From Reclinomonas americana ATCC 50394 (taxonomy: Eukaryota; Jakobida; Jakobea; Jakobida): a stretch of DNA of 64,000 nt. Numbering within the stretch: the first letter of the stretch is position 1; every line of letters begins with the position of its first letter. Location: positions 268,430 to 332,429 of the forward strand of contig PS015020.1 in the NCBI GenBank assembly GCA_048213135.1. Reading direction: 5' to 3'. Below the pieces are notes generated by a model. The model did no database searches and was not told the DNA's origin. It saw only the letters and a program-made list of their open reading frames with translations. Below are positions 1-16,298 of the stretch, piece by piece. A program made the position numbers and the translations under genes.

Positions 1-37
<37 letters not shown>
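1..37. repeat. (AG)n microsatellite at window edge
   Basis: A perfect AG dinucleotide run opens the window. It is followed by CT-rich sequence to about 216 that reads as intron upstream of the first recognisable exportin exon. Confidence 0.95.
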
Positions 38-39
<2 letters not shown>

Positions 40-216
40 CAAGAGAGAGGCACGATTGCACACATAAAAGTGACGAAACGCTCTTGGCCTCTCATCTTCC
101 TTTCCTGCTCTCTCACTCCCTCTGCCATTCACGCACATCGCTCCACCCTTACACATCACGATTATTGCTCACACACTCTCTCTCACTCACTCACACGTCA
201 TTGTGCCATCGCACAG

Positions 217-891
217 CCACCGAGTTCCTGAAATCACTGGAGACCGCTCCGGGCTTCTCCGTGGGCCTGTTGGAGATGCTGACGCTGGAGACGATCGGTG
301 ACGACGTGAAGCTGTCGGCCGCCGTCTACCTCAAGAACGTTGTCAAGCAGTACTGGCGCCAAGTTGCATTTGGACTCCTGCTTGTCTGTGTGGTGGTCGA
401 CCTGGTCGACTTGTCCTGAATGATCGTTGCTCCTCCTCTGCCTCCTTTCCACATCCTCCTCAGTCTTCTCCTTTGCTTCATCTTCTTCTTGGTTGATTCT
501 GTGCTCATCTGCTGCTTCTTCCTCTTCATGACTCTTCTTATTCCACCTCCTTCCCTTTCTTCTTCTTCTTCTTCTTTTTCTTCTTCTTCTTGTTCTTCAG
601 TCTTCTCCTTTGCTTCATCTTGATTGTCTTCCTCTTGGTTGATTCTGTTCATTCCTTGTCCCGCCTCTTCCCTTTTCCTCTTCTCCCTCCTCCTTTTGTC
701 TCACCGTCTGTGCTTCACAGGCACAATCACCTGAGGAGTACTCACTCTCCGCCGCCGACCGCGCCACCCTCAAGCAGAACCTCGTGTCGGTCATGGTCAG
801 CTCGTCCACCATTGTGCTGAAGCAACTCTCCGATGTGGTGGCTGTCGTGGCCGCCGCCGATTTCCCCCGACAGTGGGAGGAGTTGTTGCCG
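217..891 (+). CDS. CSE1L: Exportin-2 (CAS/CSE1 family), N-terminal exons only, truncated by gap
   Basis: Two exons are visible. Exon 217-362 encodes an importin-beta N-terminal helix pair (motif YLKNVVKQYW near its end). Exon 721-891 follows in frame and contains LKQLSDVVAVVAAADFPRQW, the segment where CSE1 proteins read LSDAI..IG..DFP.KW. The intron 363-720 starts GTTGCA and ends CACAG. Exportin-2 returns importin-alpha to the cytoplasm with RanGTP. The initiator exon lies before the window and a donor GTGCG at 892 leads into a (GT)n intron and a gap. Exportin-2 is normally about 950 residues, so roughly 850 are missing; the 947-nt gap is too small unless its size is arbitrary or the contigs are misjoined. 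Family assignment is firm for an importin-beta-like karyopherin and good for CSE1 specifically. Confidence 0.72.
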
Positions 892-919
892 GTGCGCTAT
901 GCTTTCACTCTCTCTTCTA

Positions 920-1021
<102 letters not shown>

Positions 1022-1026
1022 GTTGT

Positions 1027-1973
1027 NNNNNNNNNNNNNNNNNNNNNNNNNNNNNNNNNNNNNNNNNNNNNNNNNNNNNNNNNNNNNNNNNNNNNNNNNN
1101 NNNNNNNNNNNNNNNNNNNNNNNNNNNNNNNNNNNNNNNNNNNNNNNNNNNNNNNNNNNNNNNNNNNNNNNNNNNNNNNNNNNNNNNNNNNNNNNNNNNN
1201 NNNNNNNNNNNNNNNNNNNNNNNNNNNNNNNNNNNNNNNNNNNNNNNNNNNNNNNNNNNNNNNNNNNNNNNNNNNNNNNNNNNNNNNNNNNNNNNNNNNN
1301 NNNNNNNNNNNNNNNNNNNNNNNNNNNNNNNNNNNNNNNNNNNNNNNNNNNNNNNNNNNNNNNNNNNNNNNNNNNNNNNNNNNNNNNNNNNNNNNNNNNN
1401 NNNNNNNNNNNNNNNNNNNNNNNNNNNNNNNNNNNNNNNNNNNNNNNNNNNNNNNNNNNNNNNNNNNNNNNNNNNNNNNNNNNNNNNNNNNNNNNNNNNN
1501 NNNNNNNNNNNNNNNNNNNNNNNNNNNNNNNNNNNNNNNNNNNNNNNNNNNNNNNNNNNNNNNNNNNNNNNNNNNNNNNNNNNNNNNNNNNNNNNNNNNN
1601 NNNNNNNNNNNNNNNNNNNNNNNNNNNNNNNNNNNNNNNNNNNNNNNNNNNNNNNNNNNNNNNNNNNNNNNNNNNNNNNNNNNNNNNNNNNNNNNNNNNN
1701 NNNNNNNNNNNNNNNNNNNNNNNNNNNNNNNNNNNNNNNNNNNNNNNNNNNNNNNNNNNNNNNNNNNNNNNNNNNNNNNNNNNNNNNNNNNNNNNNNNNN
1801 NNNNNNNNNNNNNNNNNNNNNNNNNNNNNNNNNNNNNNNNNNNNNNNNNNNNNNNNNNNNNNNNNNNNNNNNNNNNNNNNNNNNNNNNNNNNNNNNNNNN
1901 NNNNNNNNNNNNNNNNNNNNNNNNNNNNNNNNNNNNNNNNNNNNNNNNNNNNNNNNNNNNNNNNNNNNNNNNN
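1027..1973. other. Assembly gap (947 N)
   Basis: A run of N starts next to the (GT)n repeat. The sequence after it (1974-2241) shows no convincing exon and simply leads to the 3' end of the Fic gene on the other strand. Confidence 0.99.
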
Positions 1974-2241
1974 CTCACTCACGAAACAGGTGATAAGGAA
2001 GAAGGGCACAGAGAGGAACGAAGCAAAGAAGTCAATGCAGGTCGATGCGCTCTCGCGGACAAGAAAAAGTGTGATTTTGTGGCTTGTAGAGGAGAGAAGA
2101 CATGCAACGGTCATATTTTTCACGAAAACGGCGGAGAAAGAGCGAGGAGAGCAGAGGAAAGAGACAGAGAGAACAACACAAACAGCAAACATGATAACCT
2201 CATGCTTCTTGCATTCCTCGATGTTGCATTGATGAGGGTCT

Positions 2242-3312
2242 TCACGCCAAGATGCTGAGCTTCTTCGCGCGGAACAACAGCACCTTCTCCAGAAACTCCA
2301 CGTGCTTCTCACACATGAAGCGGTAGTACCCTGCGTGGTCGCCATCCTGATCTGCCTGGAGCACTGCATGGTAGCGCCAACGATCGGTGGCCGGGATGAT
2401 GAGCCCGTACGAGCCGAGCACCAACTGCAGGAGAAGCCGCCCTGTGCGCCCGTTTCCGTCGAGGAAGGGGTGAATGTGCAGGAAATGGGCGTGAACGCGG
2501 GTGGCGTGGATGGTCGGCTCCGTCGCACGGGTGTCGTTGCTGTCGCGGATCCACGAGAGGAAGCGGTGCATTATCGCCGGCACCTCGTGTGGGTACGGTC
2601 GCACGGTGGCCGAGCCGCGAACCTTGACCGGTACGCGTCGGAACACCGTGGCCGGCAAGTGGCGGGCGGAGGTGCTGGCATCATCGTCACGTGCCTCGCC
2701 ACCCATCACTCGCTGGTGTATGCCGACGAGGTGGTCGGCCGTCAGGGTGCGTAGCCGTCCTTCCATTGCACGAGTGAACTCATGTGCCGACAGTGCACGC
2801 AGTCCGTCGATCAGATCCTTGGCCGGTGTCACCGTAGCCACTTCAGACACCACCGTGCGCCACGCTATGTCCATCCTGTAGCCGGCGCGGTCCAGAATCT
2901 CGGCAAGTCGCTCCACGTCGTTGGTGGTGAGCTGGCAGCCCTCCAAGTTGCACGAGTGTTGGACGCTCGCCACTCGATACGCCGCATCGAATTGGTTTCG
3001 CTCTGCAGTGGTGAATGGTGGCAGCTGTGTTCCGAGTTCGTGCCGCAGCTCCCCGATGCGCAGCAGCAGGTCTCGTGGCCACGTGTGCGAGTCGTCCGCA
3101 CCGTCGAAGAGCGGATAATGCGCCAGCCAGAGACGGCCTGTCACTGCAACTTGCAACGCTGCGTCTTCGGGGAGGCCCTGGAGGGGGGCGTAAATGGTGC
3201 GAAGGCGATGCAGTCGCAGCGCCTCAGCAGTGCTCACGGCCTCGGTTGACCACCACCGCACGGCGGGGAGAGGAGGAGCTCGAGGAAGTCGTCTGCAAGA
3301 GGCCGAGAACAT
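2242..3312 (-). CDS. Fic-domain protein (AMPylase-like), intronless, probable mitochondrial presequence
   Basis: A single uninterrupted 356-residue frame. The Fic active-site motif HPFLDGNGRTGR is at residues 281-292, with catalytic His281 and the anion-binding GNGR loop. Residues 120-125 read SCNLEG, matching the [S/T]xxxE[G/N] inhibitory helix; lying N-terminal to the Fic core makes it a class II arrangement. Fic enzymes usually transfer AMP from ATP to Ser/Thr/Tyr hydroxyls of target proteins, and the inhibitory Glu blocks productive ATP binding. The first ~25 residues are Arg-rich without acids and contain RWWST, typical of a mitochondrial targeting peptide. The gene lacks introns while every neighbour is intron-rich, which suggests relatively recent acquisition, possibly bacterial. 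Substrate is unknown. It is divergently transcribed from the gene at 3441. Confidence 0.88.
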   Translation of the reverse strand: MFSASCRRLPRAPPLPAVRWWSTEAVSTAEALRLHRLRTIYAPLQGLPEDAALQVAVTGRLWLAHYPLFDGADDSHTWPRDLLLRIGELRHELGTQLPPFTTAERNQFDAAYRVASVQHSCNLEGCQLTTNDVERLAEILDRAGYRMDIAWRTVVSEVATVTPAKDLIDGLRALSAHEFTRAMEGRLRTLTADHLVGIHQRVMGGEARDDDASTSARHLPATVFRRVPVKVRGSATVRPYPHEVPAIMHRFLSWIRDSNDTRATEPTIHATRVHAHFLHIHPFLDGNGRTGRLLLQLVLGSYGLIIPATDRWRYHAVLQADQDGDHAGYYRFMCEKHVEFLEKVLLFRAKKLSILA

Positions 3313-3440
3313 GATGTGAGTGTGTGTGATTGAGAGAGATGGAGGTGGAGGTGGAGATGGAGAGAGTTAAAGCTTCAGTGATAGCGAGTGTGGAGAGTCC
3401 AACGCGATCGACAGAACTCTCTTATTTCCAATAAATGCTC
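3313..3440. promoter_or_regulatory. Divergent intergenic region (Fic / raptor locus)
   Basis: Only 128 bp separate the Fic start codon (minus strand) from the next plausible plus-strand start at 3441, so both promoters should lie here or overlap the genes. No TATA box or other defined element was recognised. Confidence 0.4.
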
Positions 3441-5278
3441 ATGAGCGAGAAGAGCCAGCAGAAGAAAGTGGATGGCGATGATTCAGATGATGCAGCAGTG
3501 AGAATGGTACGTCGGGTGCTGAGTGGGCAGGGCAGCAGAACGTGGGGGAACAGTTGGTTTATGTAAATAATTTGTGTTGCGCGCGATCTTCACCTCGCAC
3601 TATTAACACGTGCTACTTCCGTTGTTGCTCTTCGCTGCGTGCGCGCAGTCGACTCCGTTGGTGAGTGTGAGTGTTGACCTACTTTGCTTTTTTTCATTCT
3701 TTGTTGTTTCTCACGTGCACTCATCACGCTGCGCCTCACATGTATTGACATCCATTCCACACTGGCTATGGTCTCGTACGAATAGCCGCAGTCGGCCTCA
3801 GCAGCACTCCCATCGCCAGATGCATCTACGCGGTCCCAGGTGAGTGTGCGTGTGAGAAGATCTCTTGCTTGTGCACTGGAGCAACTTGGTTATCACTCAC
3901 CGCTCGCATGCTTCACTGGTGCCTGCGCAGGAACCGCGACCAGTGGATCCCATGGTCAGTACCGTGTATGATCATCTTCTTGGTTTCTGTGTAAATGAGC
4001 TTCTACACAACACCTTGCATTCCTTTTTCTTTTTTCGCAGCGTGATCCCTGCTGCGGACTTTTGGTGAGTCGGAGATGTCATGGAAGTCTGATCATGCGA
4101 ATGTGCAATTGCTGAAGCTAACTAGAACTCAGCTTGAGAAGGAAGCGGAGATCCGTGAGTTGCGGGATCAGCGACGCGAGCTACAGCTGGCCGTCGAAGC
4201 ACACGANNNNNNNNNNNNNNNNNNNNNNNNNNNNNNNNNNNNNNNNNNNNNNNNNNNNNNNNNNNNNNNNNNNNNNNNNNNNNNNNNNNNNNNNNNNNNN
4301 NNNNNNNNNNNNNNNNNNNNNNNNNNNNNNNNNNNNNNNNNNNNNNNNNNNNNNNNNNNNNNNNNNNNNNNNNNNNNNNNNNNNNNNNNNNNNNNNNNNN
4401 NNNNNNNNNNNNNNNNNNNNNNNNNNNNNNNNNNNNNNNNNNNNNNNNNNNNNNNNNNNNNNNNNNNNNNNNNNNNNNNNNNNNNNNNNNNNNNNNNNNN
4501 NNNNNNNNNNNNNNNNNNNNNNNNNNNNNNNNNNNNNNNNNNNNNNNNNNNNNNNNNNNNNNNNNNNNNNNNNNNNNNNNNNNNNNNNNNNNNNNNNNNN
4601 NNNNNNNNNNNNNNNNNNNNNNNNNNNNNNNNNNNNNNNNNNNNNNNNNNNNNNNNNNNNNNNNNNNNNNNNNNNNNNNNNNNNNNNNNNNNNNNNNNNN
4701 NNNNNNNNNNNNNNNNNNNNNNNNNNNNNNNNNNNNNNNNNNNNNNNNNNNNNNNNNNNNNNNNNNNNNNNNNNNNNNNNNNNNNNNNNNNNNNNNNNNN
4801 NNNNNNNNNNNNNNNNNNNNNNNNNNNNNNNNNNNNNNNNNNNNNNNNNNNNNNNNNNNNNNNNNNNNNNNNNNNNNNNNNNNNNNNNNNNNNNNNNNNN
4901 NNNNNNNNNNNNNNNNNNNNNNNNNNNNNNNNNNNNNNNACTTCAGTCTTTCTCTGTTTGTCATCGTGTTCTTTGTTACAGCAGCAGCCGTCGTCGGTGC
5001 TGCGTGTGAATAGTGGATTGATGGGAGGAAACAAGGGAAGGGAAAGAGAGGGAAAGGGAAACCCGGATTCTAATTCCTTGGTGATACACAATCTCTCTCT
5101 CTCCCTCTCCCTCTCCCTCGCTGTCTCTCTCTCTCCGTCTCTCTCTCACCTTCCTTCCCACAGCCCACGGTGCGACGATCGACGGGCGCGGAGAATGCCG
5201 AGTTGCGACGACAGCAGGCGTTGCTGGCGGCCGCCTCGAGTGTGACGCAGTCGATGAGTTTTACGGCCATGGCGGAGC
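3441..5278 (+). CDS. Small coiled-coil exons upstream of raptor (separate gene or raptor N-terminal extension)
   Basis: A plausible start ATG at 3441 opens a 66-nt exon (donor GTACGT at 3507). It is followed by micro-exons 3649-3660 (12 nt), 3792-3839 and 3931-3954, and an exon from about 4070 that encodes a charged, heptad-like segment (QLEKEAEIRELRDQRRELQL) and runs into the gap at 4207. After the gap, exon 5164-5278 (Ala/Arg/Gln-rich) ends at a possible donor GTATTG. If the next exon starts at 5342, it joins the raptor frame with no stop. So this may be an unusual N-terminal extension of raptor rather than its own gene. The early exon boundaries are read from GT/AG and frame only and are tentative. 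Confidence 0.4.
4207..4939. other. Assembly gap (733 N)
   Basis: A run of N inside the coiled-coil exon or the intron following it. Sequence 4940-5163 after it reads as a small possible exon (4982-5003) plus a CT-rich intron. Confidence 0.99.
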
Positions 5279-5355
5279 GTATTGCTGTTGCGTGTTTCTC
5301 TTTACGTCCTCACGCCTCTCTCATCTCCATCCACATTCAAGGACGTTGTGCGACA

Positions 5356-11758
<6,403 letters not shown>

Positions 11759-12217
11759 GGTGCGCAAGAGGAGTAAAGAGAGAGAGAAAGGCAATGGTGA
11801 TTTGTGGGTGGAAGGGTGGCCCATTGCACAGCAGTGATGTCAGTGAGGTGAGAGGTGCAGGAGATGCCAGCGACAGACTGCGAACGGGCATGCCGCTCTC
11901 AGTGATGTAGAGACGGATAGCGAGGTGGAATGCCTCTCGTCAGCGATGTCGGTGAGGCAGGATGTCGACTGCAACGTGAGCGAGGTGGCATGACGCTCCT
12001 CAGAGATATCACCGAGTCATGAGACCAAAAGCGACCACTCGTCACTGGATCGCTTTTGCAAGCCAAGAGGTTCTGAGGCTTCTCTTTCATCCGCAACGAA
12101 CGGGCACTGTAGCTTTACATCTACGACGAAATGCATGTTCGGCAGGGGGGCTATCTTTGGCCACCCGTCACAAATACATTTGCATTGTCGCGATTGTCAC
12201 GTTTCATTTGCAGTCTG
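11759..12217. other. Intergenic region raptor to MATE, with degenerate tandem repeats
   Basis: No exon recognised. Between about 11826 and 12020 there are degenerate copies of a unit containing GATGTCRGTGAGG and GGCATG-CGCTC-TCAG-GAT. The MATE promoter must lie in the remaining 200 bp. Confidence 0.6.
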
Positions 12218-12591
12218 ATGTCGGAGAAGGGAGCAACAGGAGGGGAAGCAGTCAAGAGTGCAGACTCGGCCTCTCTGATGGTCTCCGGAGCACAAGTAAT
12301 CTCCGAGTCGACTGCACACACTGCACATGCTGCTGATGAAATCGAAGGAAAGGAGCACAAGTGGCGACATCGATGGCACGAGGCGGGCAACATTACAAAG
12401 CTGGCGGTGCCGATTGTGTTGTCGAATGTGGCGTTGTTTCTGATGGGAGTGGTGGATATGATGATGGTGGTGAGTGAAGGGGGGAAGGGAGGAGAGAGAG
12501 AGAGAGAGGAGGGAGGGAGGAGAGAGAGAGGAGGGAGGAGAGAGAGAGAGAGAGGAGGGAGGGAGGGAGGAGAGGAGGAGGAGGAGGAGAG

Positions 12592-12623
<32 letters not shown>

Positions 12624-12836
12624 AGGACGTACGTTAGTTTGTTTCGTTGTTGTTTGTTTGTTTGTTTGTTTGTTGTTTGTTTGTTTGTTGTTGTTGTGTG
12701 TGTGTCGTGTCGTTNNNNNNNNNNNNNNNNNNNNACGTACGACGTACGAGACGACGTACGACGTAGAGACGAGAGTACGTACGTACGTACGACGACGTAC
12801 GTACGAGTAGTAGAGAGAGAGAGAGAGAGAGAGGAG

Positions 12837-12872
<36 letters not shown>

Positions 12873-15752
12873 GAGGAGAGAGAGAGAGAGAGAAGGGAGG
12901 GAGGGAGGGAGAGAGGAAGGGAGAAGGGATGGGAGAGTGAAGACAAGGGGAAGAGAGAGAGAGAAGATCAAGGGAGCACGTATTGTTCTTGTTCTTGTTG
13001 TTGTTGTTGTTCTTGTTGTTGTTCTTGTTGTTGTTGCTGGTGCTGCGTTGTTGTTGTTGGTGTTGTCGCCGTCGTCATTGTTGTTTTGCAGCTTGGGGGC
13101 CTTTGACTGCATTCCGTGGTGATTGCATGCGGAGATTGAGAAGAAGCATAGACTTGGCGATGATGACCCTTCGTGACTCGTTTCGTCTCCCTGATAACAG
13201 GGTCATCTGGGCACGTTGCAACTGAGTGCTGCGGCGCTCGGCAACATGTGGACTGGCGGTCTGTTGCCATTCTTTGCATGTTTCGTTGGATGATGGCTGG
13301 CGCTGAGTCTTTCGTGTGCAGGTGTCGCGGCGTTCACCATGGGATTCTCGTTTGCGATTGATACGCTGGTGAGTGGGAGATCAGGGGCAGAGGCAAGACA
13401 AAAGCTTCGTTGCCACTTCTCCGGTGGTCTGTGTGTATGTTTGCCTGCTTTGATTTGTACTCGAGCTCTGTTGTCGAGAGGCGAGCTGTCAGCTTTGTTT
13501 CGTCTCTCCATGTTCCCTCTGCTTGTGTTTGCCTGTCTTGCCTGTCTGCTGTCTGCGGTGACCATAGCTTTCTTCCATTCTCGAAAGACAGGCAGACATG
13601 AGTTGTCAGCTTGTATCTTCCCCTGTTGCCACTCCGCTTCTGTCTGCCTGTCTGCCTGCTTGCGTTCCTCTCTCTCTCTCTCTCTGATCATTTGTGAACG
13701 ATTGTCTTTCATTTTTGAGTGAGGCAGAGATGAGCTGGCTGTTTGTACCTGCCTCGCGTTTTCCAACCTGCGTGCCCTGTCACTCACCCTTTTTTCCCCT
13801 TCTCCTCCTCCTTCTCTTTCTTCGCCGAGCAGGTCAGTCAGGCGGTCGGCGCTGGCAACCAAAAACTCGTGGACCAAACACTATACCGCGCCTACTTGAC
13901 GCTGACAATATTATCGCTGCTGACGGCTCCGTTGTGGTGGTACGTTTGAGCTTACACGCATGACTTGACTCTCCTGTCTCGTGTTCACTCTCTCCCTCCC
14001 CTGAAGGTTTGCCGGTCCCATTCTGTCGGTGCTGAACCAGCCGGCCGATATTCTCGAGCTGACACAAGAGTTCACAAGGTTGGTCGAGTCGTTTCGGTTG
14101 TTGCTGCTGCTCCGCTCCTCTGACTCACCACCCCCCGCCAGATATCTCATCCCCGGCATTGTTCCCTGGTTCCTGTACATCGCGATGCAAAAATGGCTGG
14201 CCAACCAGGGCAGCGTGTATCCGAGCCTCGTTGCGTTTTCACACCCCTTGTTCTCGCCCTTGTGACATCCACTCATCGATGGTGATGGCGTGCAGGTGGT
14301 CGCCCTCATCGCCAACGTCTTCAATGTTGCGCTCCCATCGCCTCTCCGTCTCGAAAGTTTCCCGTTCCACTCACATCTCCTCACCGCGCAGGTGATTTTC
14401 AACTGGGTCTTCATCTACGGCGTCGCCGGTTGGGGCGGTTTCGGATTCATTGGCGCCCCCATTGCCACCTCCTGCAGTCGCGCCGTGCTGGCCATCACCA
14501 TGTACATTTTCGTGCGCCTGCGACAGCGGCAAGCGCACCGACGCATGGGAGCCACATTCTGCAGCAGCATGACACGCAAGGGTCTCATCGAGTTCGTCAA
14601 GCTCGGCATCCCCGGCGGCTTCCAGCTGCTTCTCGAGGGTTGGGGATTTGAGGTGCGTGCAGGAAAAGAGTCGTCTTTGTCATCGTTGCTCTGACACATC
14701 TCACAGTCGACGACATTTGTGGCTGGCCTGTTTGGTTCCACGGTGCTGGCCTCTCACACGATTGTGCTTAACATTGGCGCCGTCATCTGGATGACATGCC
14801 TCGGCTTGAGGTGAGTACTATCAGCGCCCTTTTGTAAATGAGAGTGCGGCATGTGAGTGACATTGTGTGCGCAGCATTGCCACGGGCATTCGAGTCGGCA
14901 CGCAACTCGGCGCCGGTTCTGCCAAGGGCGCCAAGGAAACGGGCCTGCTGGGCATGGTGGTGGCCGCAGGTTGCGTCTCGCTGCTGTCTCTTCGCCCAGC
15001 CTCTCTCCCCCGCTCATCTCACTCGTCTCCTCGACACAGTGGTCATGAGCATCATGCTGCTTGTTCTCCCCTTCCGCGGCCTCCTGTTCCGTGCCTTCAC
15101 CGACGACGACACGGTGATTGAGCTGGCGTCGAAGCTCATGATCCTCTGCTCGCTCTTCCTGGTGTTCGACGCGGTGCGTACCGATCGCCCACCGCATCGC
15201 TCCACACGAAGACCGCTGAATGTCATCCATCCCTGCAGGTGTTTACTGTCGGCGGCGGCGTGCTGCGCGGCATGGGCAAGCAGGCGGTGGGAGGCGCGTT
15301 GGTGTTGGTGGCGTTTTATGGCGTCAGTCTGCCGATTGGCCTGCTCTTGACGTTTGTTGCCGACTGGGGAGTCATTGGCGTGTGGAGCGGTCTCACCATT
15401 GGTCTGTTGGTGTGCGCGCTGCTGATGTTGGTTATGCTGCTGCGTGGCATCAACTGGGAAAATGTGAGTGTGGAGAGAGGGAAGAAGTGGGTGAAGCGAG
15501 GGAGGCAAGATGCTTAATATATGAGCGCAGGAGGTGGAAAAGGCAAAGGAACGCACTCGATCGGACGACCACCACCCTCACCTTGTGGACATTGAGATGG
15601 CGACACACGTAATGGCCGTGGCCGATCACAGTGAGGAGCAGCCGCATGTCACGACCGTCGATGAGGAGGGACTGTTGCAGCACATGGACAGCGATGGTGA
15701 GGGGCAGGCGGAGGAGGAGGAGCTAGAAGAGCAAAAGGGGAGCAGAATATGA
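12218..15752 (+). CDS. MATE-family multidrug/toxin efflux transporter
   Basis: An integral membrane antiporter that typically exports cationic organic compounds in exchange for H+ or Na+. Exon 12218-12469 carries a hydrophilic N-terminus and the first membrane helix (ITKLAVPIVLSNVALFLMGV). Exon 13201 gives GHLGTLQLSAAALGNMW, followed by exons from 13322, 13833 (VSQAVGAGNQKLVDQTLYR), 14007, 14142, 14296 (30 nt), 14392, 14707, 14875 (IATGIRVGTQLGAGSAKGAK), 15040, 15239 and 15531. The two GAGN/GAGSA-type motifs mark the two pseudo-symmetric MatE halves, and about 12 helices are expected. The C-terminal tail is acidic and cytosolic-looking, with stop TGA at 15750-15752. Introns at 14230, 14326 and 14970 begin GTTGCG. 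Intron 12470-13200 contains AG repeats, (GTTT)n and a 20-N gap. Substrate cannot be predicted. Confidence 0.93.
12480..12970. repeat. (AG)n/GGA-rich and TACG-type simple sequence in MATE intron, with 20-N gap at 12715-12734
   Basis: AG/GGA runs flank (GTTT)n, and 12735-12810 is built from ACGT/ACG words right at the edge of a 20-N gap of arbitrary size. A GTT-rich tract follows at 12985-13080. Confidence 0.9.
13369..13832. repeat. MATE intron with about three degenerate ~120-bp tandem units
   Basis: The phrases GCGAGCTGTCAGCTTTGT (about 13481), ATGAGTTGTCAGCTTGTA (about 13599) and ATGAGCTGGCTGTTTGTA (about 13731) recur at similar spacing. Each is accompanied by CTGTCTGCCTG-like sequence. Confidence 0.6.
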
Positions 15753-16298
15753 GTGAAACGGCCTCATTGCCTCAAGAGACGGATGGAGTAGGGGTCGACA
15801 ATGATTGAGAAAGGCAGGAGAGAGCGCTGTGTGTGTGAGAGAGAGAGAGAGAGTAGAGAAAGACAGGTCAGGTGTTGTAACATGAGGCAGAGTGAAGTAG
15901 CCTGTCGGAAGAAAACCGCAGTGAGCCAAGAAGAAGGAGAAGTTCACCATAACGATACTTGTATGGGAAGACAGAAGGCATGAAGTCGGTGTGCCACGAG
16001 CGAACAATTGCTGCAATTCGAAGTCACTGGCAGGAAAGCTGTGTGAACGAAGAAGAAGGGGGAGTTAGCAAGAGAAGAGACTTGAGCGGAGAGAGTGAGA
16101 GAGAAAGGAGAAGGCGAAGTCTGGCATCACTTTACTTGTGACCATCATGTGAAAGACGGAAGACAGGGTCGTGGTCGATGACATTGGCCACGAGGCTGCA
16201 CCGATGGTGAGTGATCTCCTTTTTCACAGCCGCTCCAAAAAATATGCAAAACATTATTTGTCCTTGCCCGACCCAGCTACAGTGAATTCCTGAAACTC
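15753..16298. other. Intergenic region MATE to SAVED-like gene
   Basis: AG-rich, with GAAGAAGG-type words and no exon recognised. It is the only space for the downstream gene's promoter and upstream untranslated region; no defined promoter element was seen. Confidence 0.5.
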
